Origin: Paraspadella gotoi
Taxonomy: Eukaryota; Chaetognatha
Assembly (NCBI GenBank): GCA_051294375.1
Contig: CM119267.1
Coordinates: 22,631,486-22,695,485, forward strand
Length of the DNA stretch: 64,000 nucleotides
Reading direction: 5' to 3'
In this document: one piece after another, positions 1 through 13,000 of the stretch
Position numbering within the stretch: the stretch's first letter is position 1
Layout: each line of letters starts with the position of its first letter
Made by a program: the position numbers and the translations under genes
The notes under the pieces: model-generated
The model's input: only the letters and a program-made list of their open reading frames with translations
Databases searched by the model: none
Told to the model about the DNA's origin: nothing

Positions 1-942
1 TATCAAAATGAAGCCATAATCTTAGGGCACATACAAATACAATTTTAGATATTTTTGCTGAAACCTTTACAGAGTGAGTGTCAAATTATAATTAATTTTA
101 AAACTAATGATACCCCATAAAAATAAATGAAAATTAAATTTTCTTTTAATGATTCTGAAAGAAAAAAGGCTAAATTGTAAACTAGTAAAAATTTAGTTTT
201 TGGATAAAGAAAATTTTTTTTTCAATTAAATATTTACTTGTCTGATTTTATAAGCATGCTTACAAAATTCTACAAAATATTTTTCGCCCCGTCACAGCCT
301 AAGTATTTACCTTTTTTTTCCACCAGCAAAAAGTAAACATTATTTTATGTTAGAGAACAGGGATGTTTACTGAAAGGAGCTGGATGACGTTCAACTCTTC
401 ACTTTGATGTTATTTTCAATAATAAATTGGCGAATTTTTTAATTATTTAGCTCTCACAGGCTTCAAAAGACATTACATTTTCATAATATCCCAATGTTAA
501 TGTAATTCATTATATTTTTTTATGAAGGAAAAAAAACTAGTGGAAAAAAAAATTAGAGTGGGTACATGCTCAATCAAAAAATGTTAAATTCTTAATTATA
601 CTTTCATATTTTTTTAAATTTTAAAATCAAATTAAAATAGCTGATAAAAACCTGTCTACACAAAAATAATTTTTTTAAAATGTTTTTATTTTAAGGAGGT
701 TAAAAATAAGAAAAACTACAAAATAATTATACTAATTATATTTCTTGTTAACATTTTATTTTCTATCAGAATCCATCAAAAAAAAATTTAAAATTAATTT
801 TTTTTTCTATATAGTAATATAATAATTTTAATTAGTAGTAACCCTCAGAAGAAAGCATTTTGACAAAAATATATTTTAACACTAAATAGCATTTAAATTT
901 CATCGGCTATGGGTAATACAAATTCAATATCTTTCATCTAAC

Positions 943-1059
943 CCGGAATGGATGCGCACGAAAATTTCGACAAAAAGGAGAAAATACAGCAGACAAAGAA
1001 AGGTATAGTAAGTGGCGTCTGTATAATCAGTGGCCGTAAAGCGAACACCCTTCTTCCGA
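943..1059 (-). CDS. Channel exon, unit E: S2
   Basis: After an acceptor at tttcag the frame reads RKKGVRFTATDYT and a hydrophobic helix, TFLCLLYFLLFVEIFVRIHSG, trimmed here by its last residue at the GTTAGA donor. The end VRIHSG resembles the R-F-H-T-G motif closing S2 in CNG channels. The next exon lies beyond the window. Confidence 0.5.
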
Positions 1060-4000
1060 CTGAAACCTAAGGAAATGACCTTAAAAAAATTGGGAAATAA
1101 CTGTCATTAAAGCAAATATTAATGTATTAATATCAAAATATTAATATTGCAAAAAGCCGATGAACGTTTCCTAAACTAACCAACATGTGGGTGGCGAGCC
1201 AAACCACGACTTTAATCATGGCGGTCAACGTAAGGAAGACGCCGATGCCAGTATGAGTCGGATCAAAGATTCTTCGTTCCGTCACGAAGCGACGATAGCA
1301 GCCGACATTTTTGTCAAATTCAGTCCCCGATCCTAATAGCATCCAAAGATTGCGCGATTTCCGGGCAGAAATTCTATTAGTTGGACGAAATACTTCATTT
1401 AAAATAGGGGTAGCCCCACTCAATGGGGTGAGTCAAAAATTTATAATAATTACATGCTCAAACGAAATTTTATACATTTAGCTCATAAAAAGTTGTCTAC
1501 ACAAAGTATAATTCTTTTTTAAATATTTTCATGATAAGTGAGTCAAAAATAAGAAAAACCGTAAAAATTCATCATCATCTTTCGATGATTTTATCATTTT
1601 TTTAATATTTTCACACACACTTTTTATGCTCTATCAGAATCCATCAAAAAATTTTAAGATTTCCAAAAAAAAAATTTTATAATGTAAAAAACTAATATTT
1701 AATGTATTAAACAAGACGTATAATGTAAATTTTTTTGGAAAATGATTGCTTAAATATTTAGTCAAGACAACTAAAAATACTTTGCTAATAGTCGAAATTT
1801 TATATTATCTCTGGAGTTGGTCCCTATTTAAACGACCTTTGGAATGTATTTGATTAAAAACAAAGATCGTGATTCCATAACGAATCGTTCAGCACACCTA
1901 ACTTGAATGCGAAGAAAATTAAAAATAGGCGCAGAACTTATTCCAAGACGCCATTGCAACAAGTTTAGCTGGTTCTTTGGTAGCAAAAGAAAAGTGCATT
2001 GTTGCCGTGCAATAAGGGTGCCTCGCCAAATATCAAGGGTTACAGGGTTCAAGTTTTTTGTGCCGAACCAAGAGCCCGGCCAAAAGATAAAATTTGCCAT
2101 GATGGGGGTGGACATTCTTCGATTCTCAAACTTCTGACTACTCCGAGGTGCGAGTCTGTCAGAAAATTAAAAGAAAAATCTAACATCAAGGCTTTATTTT
2201 TCCTTGCTCTAAATGGAACCAAAAAACTAAACTTTAAAATCATCTAAAATTTCCACCTACTTGAATTTTTTTAGGTTTGATATCATTAAACTTCCCTCCA
2301 CTAGTAGCACTACTTCGTCCACAAGGTCGAAATCCTTGTAAAGATTATCTCCTCTAGGAGTTATACGGATGTCCATACATTCTGCTAAAACTTTTAGATC
2401 AGCTCTATCTAAAAATTTTGCCAAATGAAATTTTTGAAACCATTCTTCAAACATATGATATTTTATTTCCATAAATAATGACTCGGGAATGTTCTCGCGC
2501 TCCTGCAAAATATGATTCAAGAACCATTTTAAAATCTAGTTGAAGTTTGTATACAAGTATAAATAAGTATATTCAAATAGGTTTTTTAATAAAAAACTTT
2601 CGATTATCTCCATTTTTTAAAATAATTAAATCAATTTACAATTGCAGTTACCGCGATGTTATTTCTTTTGTTGGCCAAAATTGTTTCTCCGTAATAAGTA
2701 ACACGTTGAGCCAAATTTTTTCGTAGATGATATGATTTCAAACAACTTTTCTGATTTTTTATTTGTTCAATTGCTGTCCATTCTTCAGGGTCAAACGATA
2801 TCCAAAGTCCAACAATTGTAGTAGAAGTATATAATCTTTAATTAAAAATGGTAAAAACCATCAACATACGATTTTTTTTAGTAAATTTTTTCAGTCATAA
2901 ACTAATTTTTTTGTTGGAATTGACATTTAATCTAAAAGAATTATTATAGATAACAGTAAAGATCTATAATTGCATTAAATATTTTTTAGTTAATAAAAAT
3001 ATTTTATATAAAATACGAATGCCAATAAAATGTTTGTTTAATGCTGTTCCTATTAAAAACCATGAATATTGCATAACTTTTAATTAGTTTTCAATTATGA
3101 TAGATGATGATAAATTTATATTACTTGTGAAGAACACTGAAGAAGTAAATAATACTGGATATAACGACATCATTTACAGATTTTTGACTGATTTCTCCCA
3201 ATCCCAAACCAGTAAACCACTGTAAAGACAAATAAATATAAGTAATATAATAAGAAAAAAAATCTACAAATTCTGTAGATATAAACAGGTGTGTTAATGC
3301 TTCTCCACTTTTTAAAATTGTAGGACCAATTCCAATATATCTGATAATGAACATAAAAAATATTTATTTGAGTTAAAGACAAATTAAAGCACTTTGGCCT
3401 ACCGTTTAGTTATACGATCCCATTGAATTTTATTCATTTCTGGCGATGTTGAAATTGTGGTTAAAAATCTAACGGGCAGATCTTTAACAAATTGTAGATG
3501 ATTCAGCCTCTTCTCCGGAAACATTAAAAACCAATCAGGGTTGGAACATTTCCAATACGTTTTCAATGCAACTGGTTTGCATTCCATGTGAAACAAAAGA
3601 ATTGCCAACAAATGGATATGCATGATAGCTCCGATTAATATAACAAAGAATATGATCTTATTTATTACAAATGGATTTCCCTTGCAAAGAAAATGAGCAC
3701 GTCGAAATACTTCAAAAATGCGGAAAAGTCTGAAAATTCAAAAAGTGAAATGACCGAGAGGAGAGAGGGTCGCTATGTCTCTCTGTGAGTGTGGATAGCC
3801 CCCATTTAGTGTGCCCAATGGGTATGGGATATTTTTCCGTCAGTTGCCTTGCTTTCCAGAACTTTGGTTCCGGCGATAGGATTAACCGGCCCGTCATTCT
3901 TTTTGCAAGAAGCCGTGACCATTGGGTTCGGAGATGAAGTTTAAGCCCAGTGCGTTATTACGGCGCTGATAGAAGGAACAGTCGTATCCTGAAAATACAG

Positions 4001-7000
4001 ATCTGCTCAAAAAAAAGTTTAAACTTTGAACCCCCTACTATCTTGCTTGTCCGTCGTCCTATTAATTAAAACTTGGGTTCATTTGAAAGCCAAGACAAAG
4101 ATCTTTCATTCGAGCCCATAAGGTTTTTAGGCTAAATATTATAGAAGCTGTGCTAAAATAAAATTATTATAAAATAGTAAATTTTAAAAATATTTTTTTA
4201 AAAACTTATATTAAAGATTCAGATTCTTTTATAAAAAGTTGAATCAAAATATAAAACATGTTATTAAAAATTCTGTTATCTTCAGCATTTAAAGCGGGAA
4301 AAAAAGTGAAAATTTTTGAATTTTTATTCTCTGAAGTAGAAATTTATATATGTTAAAACGTTTTAGTTATTTTTTGCGATCCAAACATAAAAATATCATA
4401 TAACATATTTTATAAAAGTTTTTTAGTTTTTTATAGCAAATCCATATCCATATCTGTTCTAAAAATTTTTTTTAAAAATATCTTTAAATTTAACAATTTT
4501 ATAAGTATATTACTACATAAATAATTAAATTTACTATACTGTTATGCTAAAAATATTTTTAAAAGGATTTAAAATTCATTAATTACATATCCATAGGTAG
4601 CAAAAAAATAATGTTCAATCACTCAATCTTTTCATCACTCCACCCTAATGTCCACAGAGAGCAAGGATGACGACCTAAAAAGTCTCGTAATTCAAGACCG
4701 TAAGGCTTCTGCAAACTAGTTGAGAAAAAAATAGAGAGAAGAAAAAGGAATTGTTACCAGTCATTTAACAATGAATAAGCGGTTTTTCATGGAGGATGGA
4801 GCTCCTGGATTCAAAGTCAAAGCCACTCAAAAATGTCATGAGGAAAACAGGATTGAGGTGCTCGAAGGTTGGCCCAGAAACTCTCCTTACTGCAACATAA
4901 TCCAAAATGTCTGGTCAAGGATAAAAAGGGAAATTTTGCAGTACAATGCCACGATAGTTGATAAAATCAAAAAAATTGTAAAACGCATTTGGCTGGAGCT
5001 GAACCCTTCATATTTGCGCAGCCCCTACGACTTTCTCCCTTGTCGCATGGAAGCGGTGCTGGAAGCAAATAGTGGTTCGACAATGTATTAATTAACTGAG
5101 TTCTAAAAAGTATTGTTTACCTTCAAATAACAAAAAAAAAGCTTTTATCATAACTATTAAACTTTTTTTGGACCAGATCTGTATCACTGTTTAAAAACCA
5201 TGGGCACTCTATTCTGAAAGTGCCCCATTCCTGTTCCCAAATCACTAACTTTAATCGCTAAAGTTCACACTTAGCCCAAGTTGATAGCCTAATCTTTAAA
5301 TTAATCCCTCACTTAATCTGTAACCTTCACCTTTAACCTAACTTTTAACCTAATTCTGTACTTTTTAAGATTTAGGAAAATAAATAAATAAATAAATTTT
5401 AAAATAGACTATTTAGAAATATTATGTCTTTCGATTTTTAAAACTTTTAAGCACTACCGCATTTAGATCATTCAATTCTGGCTCGGGGTCAACCTATCTC
5501 CCACTGATCGTAGCTGACTGTAAGAGAAAACTAGACTCTCGTTTTTAGTCGGATCTGCTTTCAGCAGATCCCGACTCTATAATTCACTTTGTCAGTCCAT
5601 CGGTCCGCCCCCTTAATCTTGTCAGAACATCAAATTATGAAAAATTATGCAAAAAAAATGATATCCGTCTGTCTGTCTGTCTTTCTGTCTGTCTGTCCAT
5701 CCGTCTGTCCCACCTTAGCAAAAAGCTTCAATAACTCGTGATTGGGTGGTTAGATTGGAATGAAATTTTGTGTGTGGGTAGGAAAGTGTGTGATGAAGTT
5801 TCTATGGAATCGTGCGAGTGGAAATGAGTTTAAATGGAAAAAATATAAGTCGCATTTACTAAAATCTTTTTACTTATTTTAACTAATAATTACTCTAATT
5901 AATCATAATTGGATGGATAAATTGAGTTGAAATTTTGTGTATGGGTAGGAAAGTGTGTAACGAAGCTTGATATAAATAGAGTAGAAATGAGTTTAAATGG
6001 AAAAAATATAAGTCGCATTTACTAAAATCTTTTTACTTATTTTAAACCCATAATTACTCGAATTAATCATAATTGAATTAATAGATTGAGATGAAATTTT
6101 GTGTGCGGGTAGGAAAGTGTGTGAAGAAGCTAGATATAAAGTTTTGATGGAATTGTGCCAGTGGAAATGAGTTTAAATGGAAAAAACATATGTCACATTT
6201 ACTTGAATCTTTATTATTTATGATTAATAATAAATGTTTTAATTCATTAATTAATTAATATGAAAAAATGATGCAAGTTGAAAAAATGAATGCAAGTTAA
6301 AAAAAAGATGCAAGTTAAAAAAATGATGCAAGTTAAAAAAATGATGCAAATTGTAAAAATTATGCAAATTAAAAAAATGATGCGAGTTGAAAAAATGATG
6401 CGAGTTGAAAAAATGATGCGAGTTAAAAAATGATGCGAGTTGAAAAAATGATGCGAGTTGAAAAATGATGCGAGTTGAAAAATGATGCGAGTTGAAAAAA
6501 TTATGCGAGTTTAAAAAATTATGGGAGTTAAAAAAATGATGCGAGTTAACAAAAATTTTAAAAAATATTGTGATTTAACATCTGATTAGCTGATTACCGC
6601 TTAATTATTGTAGGCAGATCCGACATTGTTTGCTCAAACTTGTTAATATTACTAACCGTGTGCACCTCACTGAAAAAATTATACTTAAAGATATATTGAA
6701 TGGATACAAAATAACTTCCCATGGGAATCGCGATAATATAACCCAAAACAAATGTTTTTTCCAATATTTAATTAATTCCGGAGGGTCCTTTTATAAAAAA
6801 AAATAAAATAAATTGAATAAGAAACACGTGCTATATACAAAAACTCACCTTAACAAACTTTCCACTAGGAGAATAAAAAGAAAGATGAGCTATTAGATAG
6901 GTATCACAAGCAATGTACCCATCTAACACAGCGTTAAGACACCACATCCAGGTTTGGTTGATCATTATACCTGATTGCAATGTAGCAAAATATGCAGAGA

Positions 7001-10000
7001 GGAAGTAGCCAATGAGACTCAAGGTTAAATAAATATCTATCCCTGGTTTGATAACATAAAAGGTATGCAAAAGAAATATTTTTTCTATCCATTTCCACCC
7101 TTTCGTCGAGGCACCATGAAATCCAGGCTTCAAGGTTTGCGTCCTTCTCACAATGCGATTTACTTTCCCTTTAAAAGCCTTGTGTGGCAACCTTGAGGCT
7201 TGAACCTCCTCGAGAGCATATTCGATGGCTGGAGCGATCCTTACAAAGGATTTTTGCCAACAGCTTAGAATTCTAGAATTTTCAGAAATAATTTTTTCCA
7301 ATCGATTGTGGTTGATGACCTTGGCTTCGACATTTGTCAAGCTAATGACAGTTGAGAGTTGAAGCACTTCACAGAGGGGCAATCTGGGAACTTGGCCTCC
7401 GGCATTAATAAACTCTGTCACGCCTGTAACGTCCACGACAGCACATTGTCCACGAATGATTTTGTAGACGCAACTCGTATAAGAGTCCGCACAAGATAAG
7501 AAAACTCCTGGTGGGAAATGAAGCGTCCTTGCTCCATAGGAAGCCCGACTTATCAGGATCTCCATTTCCAGCATTCCCATGGTCCAGTAAGAAAGGTCGA
7601 AACGCTCAGGAACTACGGACATCTTTTTGATCGCCTTGGGTGTTTTCTCCAAAAGTCGGGCTTCTTCGGGGAGATAGACACAGTTTGTCGTTACCTTAAT
7701 GTGTATCACGTAGTCGTACAGGACCTTCTTCAAAAGAGGTGAGACGTGATAAAAGTTAAGTGTCTTGATCATGGAATCGATTTGACTTGTAAGGCGGATA
7801 AATGAATGGGAATTTCGCGCAGTGTCCGCTGAGAGTCGTCCAGACAAGGTACAGGTCAAAAGAATGGCGAACTGATTGTAAAATTTTAATATAATTGTGG
7901 CTTACCTATTTATATTATTTCTTGCTATATTCAAAATTAATGAAACAAATTTGTGCAAAATAGAACAGAAATACTCTTAATCTTTCATTTTTTCAATTAA
8001 TCAATAGACAATTACAGTCCAGTGCAAAAAAGAGGACACTCTTCAAACTTAAGTTGCGCTCGTTTTACGAATACATTATAAAAAATTATGAATGATAAAT
8101 ATAGATTTTAAAATAGGAAATCCATATGTGAAAGTTTAAAGAAAATCGGTGCAGTCATTCAAGAGCTTTAGCTTCCGAAAGATAAGTGGTCAAAAACGTT
8201 CATCATTTTAGTGACTACAAAAAATCATATTTGAAGATCTGCCAAAAACCGAAAATACTTTTTAGCCTTAATTTATCGGCAAAATAAATAAATAAATAAA
8301 AAAATAATTTAGAGATGAAACGAAAAATTCGTTGTAATAGCAATTTTTAACACTAAGAGTCGAAACATGTACATTAATAAAAATAAAAAAATTGCTATTA
8401 CAACGAATTTTTCGTTTCATCTCTAAACTATTTTAAATAGCAAAAAAGAAAGTCAAAATACAATAAATAAATAAATAAATAAATAAATACTTTTGAAAGA
8501 GGAATCCATATGTGTAACTTAAAAGAAAATTGGTCCAGTCATTTCAGAGCAACAGCTACCACAATAGGTTAAAAATACCTTAATTTTCTTCTGCTCTGAT
8601 ATTCTGTTTGAGTACCTAGTAGTTTTAACCTAGTAGTTATTTTGAAAAAAATTTCTGCTTCGTAACGGATAGCCACGAATTAACCAAATTTACACCAATA
8701 GTTCCTTTTTCCATGAATATTATTCAGTTATAATATCTTTCATTTTAAAAGAATCTAACTTTTCATAATTTTTTTGGTGTCCTCTTTTTTTTTTTGCACA
8801 CGTAGAATTATAGACAAATGTATTTGAAATTACATTGGCTGATAAAAAAAATAGTCACATCACTATTATTATTATTTTTATAAAAATAAAGATTTATCAA
8901 AATTGATTGAAGGAAACAAACAAAGCTAAAAAAAGTTAATTTGTTGTACCTGGATCCCTATTAAACTCACATAATGAATACCATCGTCAATAATTTCAAA
9001 AGTTCGTTTACATAGACCTATTGTAAGCATACTGTCTATCATTTTGAAAAACTGAAATATATAAAATTCATAGTTGAATAGCGAAAGATATTCTTTGCAA
9101 AGTCGACGATTGCTATTAGTCATAGCCAGAGCAGTAGTCATATAATCCACATAGCTACAAAGATAATGATAATTTAAATAATTTATAAACTTAATGATGT
9201 AACAACAATCAAGAAAAGTTGTAAAACAAAGAAGTATCCAGCATTCATTATCAGCCGCGGTGGCTCCAGTATCCACGCGACTAAAAATATAAGTCAAGCT
9301 TCCGAGGTGAGAAAAAGAAACGATAAAGATAAAGAAAGAAAAGCTTAGTAGAACAAGTTCATGGTAGGACAGGTAACTGGGAAAAAAAGAAGCAATCTGG
9401 AAGCGATACGAAAAGACTTGATGAAATTCGTAATTCTTTTACTGTATATTATTTTTATAACATTTATTAGTTTGAAAACTACTTGACGTTTATGTCGACC
9501 TAAAAAATGTTAATAAAAATTTATTAAAAAAATGTTATAAAAATAGAAGTTTTTAGAGATACAAAGTCAGTTTGGTGGTTTGTTATAATAAAAAAATTAT
9601 TATGTAAAACCTAACTTATTTACAATGGTAACTATTATTTATCAACAATAATTTTTTTTCCCCAAGCTGACATTTTTATTTTTAATAGATTATAAATGGA
9701 AAACGTGATGATTATTATTAGGAGTAGCCGCACTCAATGGGGTGATTCAAAAATTTATCATGAGTAGATGCTCAAACAAAAATTATACAATTTTAAGTAT
9801 ACTTTCAACGGACTATATTTTTTTATATGGCTCTATATCCTAGTAATTAATTTTTTAATATTTATTTATAAATAGGAAAGGCCAATTTTTGTTTTTTTAC
9901 AGGTGGGTTAAGCGCCCCGTCCCTCTTAACTGCTAAGCGACCACGGGGCTGGAACCCCGGACCTGGCGGAGGCTTAATTCTTTCTCTCTTGAGTCACCCA

Positions 10001-13000
10001 GCAAGTCAGAATTTTATTGTTGTAAAAGTAGCGTCGGGAAAAATGACCCTAATCCTTACCCGGCATTCCTGGAGATCAATGCCCTCTGGAGGCCTATGGG
10101 TAAACGAAGAGCAAGGTTTTTTCTTAAAGAATTAACGGAATAAAGAAGAACGAAATGGAACGGAGAGGATAACGTTTCGGGGAAAAAAATAAAGGAATTC
10201 AGATATCATAATTTTTTCTTTAATATTTTTATTTTTTACAATAAATATGGTTAAGAATAAATTAAGAATAAGTGTAAGTTAACTAGAAAAATAAGTTAAG
10301 GTAAAAATAAGTTAGGGGTAAGTTAGGGTTAGGGGTAAGTTAGGGTTAGGGGTAAGTTAGGGTTAGGGGTAAGTTAAGGGTAGAGGTAAGTTAGGGGTAG
10401 AGGTAAGTTTGGGTTAGGGGTAAGTTAGGGGTAAATTAGAGTTAAATTTAAAATTAAGTTTCGGCTTAAGCATAGGCCGGAACAGGTTGAAAACTAGAAG
10501 TTCTCTCAAATAAATAATGGTAAAGTGACTGTTAGAGAATATGAAAATAAAAATAATTTGAAAAAATTATTTCATTAATAAGCGCACGGAAGCCTTTAAG
10601 AAAAAGGGTCATTCAATTCAACTTCAAAATAGGCCAAAATGGAGTACAAATTCAGAAGGCTGAGCTCCTGCCATTCCGAAAATGTATTCACTTTAAACAT
10701 TTGATGCATTCTACGCCATTTTATATCGGTTTTAATTATAATATAAAATAAAAGAAACCTATCTGAAGAGTTGCAGGTCAAACGAAAAAGCCAATCCATC
10801 TGATATTTTTTATGAATTTTTTATTAGTGAATTCGAAAAATGTAATAGAGAGACATTTTTAAATTTCAACTTGTATCATTGAAAATGAAACATTTTTAAA
10901 CTTTAACCCTGAATTCTTCATAACTGGAACGCGTTTATCAAAATGTCTCTCTATTACATTTTTATAAATGTTTTTTAAGATTGCTAATCAAATTTTTAAA
11001 TCAATATTATTGCAGTCGTTTAGGCTGCAACTCTTCAATTCAGTATAGATTCACTGTAGTCAAAATTTCTTTACCATCATTTAACTGAAGATTTGTGTTC
11101 ATGACTGGAAAACCAACAGAGTAACAAGATTAATTGTTTAATTCCCCCTTCTAAATTATCCCTTACCGTGTTTTAACTTCTTACTTAGAATTTTTTAACA
11201 ATCAGATTGAAAAACTAATCTTTAAAAAATGTGCTACCCATTTAACTTAACAATTTTGTTATTTACCGATTTAAAAAAATGATTGAAAACAGAATGTTTA
11301 CATATAAATAAAAACTTCTTTTTTTTGTGATTACTGATGACTATAATGTATTTCTCGATGTATTAGCTCTAATACATCAAAGATTACGCATTGTTATGCT
11401 GAATGACCTTTCCTCTTAAAGATTATTTTATTACTATATAAAGTTAAAAATTTTTTTTGAATTTTTCAATTTTTTTTGATAGATTCTGATAGAGCTTTAA
11501 AAGTTAGATAAAGGTTATTAATACAAATTTTTAAAATTTTTTTGTTTTATTGATTGTATTTTTTCTCTCTTTTCGTTGTCTAAGTGAATATTAGGAATTG
11601 TTTATTGTTTGCCAATACAACAATTTTTATTGTCATAGAACATGTTTCGACTCTGTTGATTCGAGTCTCATCAGAGTCGAAACATGTTCTATGACAATAA
11701 AAATCGTTGTATTGGGCAAACAATAAACAATTCCTAATATGTTTTATTGATAAAAATTTTAAAAAACCATAAAATTCAGCAATGATGATGATGATGATGA
11801 TTTTTTAACGTTTTTTTTGTTTTTAAAAACGCAATTTCTTGTCAAAATTTAAAAAAAATGTAGTACTAAATTTCATTTAACTTTTCAAGCTCTATAGGAA
11901 TCCGTTCTTANNNNNNNNNNNNNNNNNNNNNNNNNNNNNNNNNNNNNNNNNNNNNNNNNNNNNNNNNNNNNNNNNNNNNNNNNNNNNNNNNNNNNNNNNN
12001 NNNNNNNNNNNNNNNNNNNNNNNNNNNNNNNNNNNNNNNNNNNNNNNNNNNNNNNNNNNNNNNNNNNNNNNNNNNNNNNNNNNNNNNNNNNNNNNNNNNN
12101 NNNNNNNNNNNNNNNNNNNNNNNNNNTAATTTAACTTTTCAAAAAATAATATTTAAATATTAATAACTTTATAAAAAATATAATGATAATATATATAAAG
12201 TAGCAGAGTTTTTATGATTACAATGATCATTTAATAATTCGGAGAGAGAGAGAAAGATATCAAGGTTAAAATTGCCTATCTCTCTATCTCTCAAAGTTAG
12301 TATCCAAATACTTATTAAAACTGTTAAAACTGGCTGATGAAGGTTCAAAAAACAATAACCAAAACATATCCGAATTATTAAATGATCGTGGTTATCACAA
12401 ATAAAAACTTTTATTTTGTAAATATCTATCAAAGGCAATGAAAAAAAGAAATATTATAATTACTAATATTTAAAAAACATTTTTTAAAAAATTAAAAAGA
12501 AATCCTTAGCTCGTGAAGCTTAAAAACATCTTTTAATATCATTGTTGTTATGGTCTTAAATTTTCTTTTCTGTAAAGAAACGAACTGAAGAGACAGTAAT
12601 TATTGATAAGTGTTAATGACAGAACCGTTCAATATAAGCAGTCCCTGAGCTTCGGATCAGGCCTGTAACACCATATTACAGGCGGGTTAAGCGCCCCGTC
12701 CCTCTTAACTGCCAGACGACCACCAGGCTAGAACCCGGACCTTTGGGTTGGGAGGCGAATGTCTTGCCTCCGGCACCAATGTCGCTGATGAACGGTTGGT
12801 GGATTTTAGTCCACCATACATCCCCCCTCCCGTAGGGAGAAGTCTGTTGCATCTCTTCAGTGAATTGTTGTTGTTGGTGGAAAGTTCGTCACCAAGTTGA
12901 CATGTCGCCTGATGTGTTGTGGGCGGAAAGTGCATCGCCAGGTTGAGCATGTCGCCTGAAAGTGTTGTTGTTGCTGTTGTGTTCGGAAGTCGGGCCTCAC

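Noticed and set aside
6250-6555. CRISPR-like array
   Set aside because: Short A-rich units without unique spacers, in a eukaryotic transposon-like element.
9895-9970. A true tRNA gene
   Set aside because: No acceptor stem or clear anticodon arm, and the same core is repeated in transposon-like contexts.
12169-12438. 89-residue frame on the minus strand as a channel exon
   Set aside because: It is contained in an inverted-repeat element and has no channel motif.
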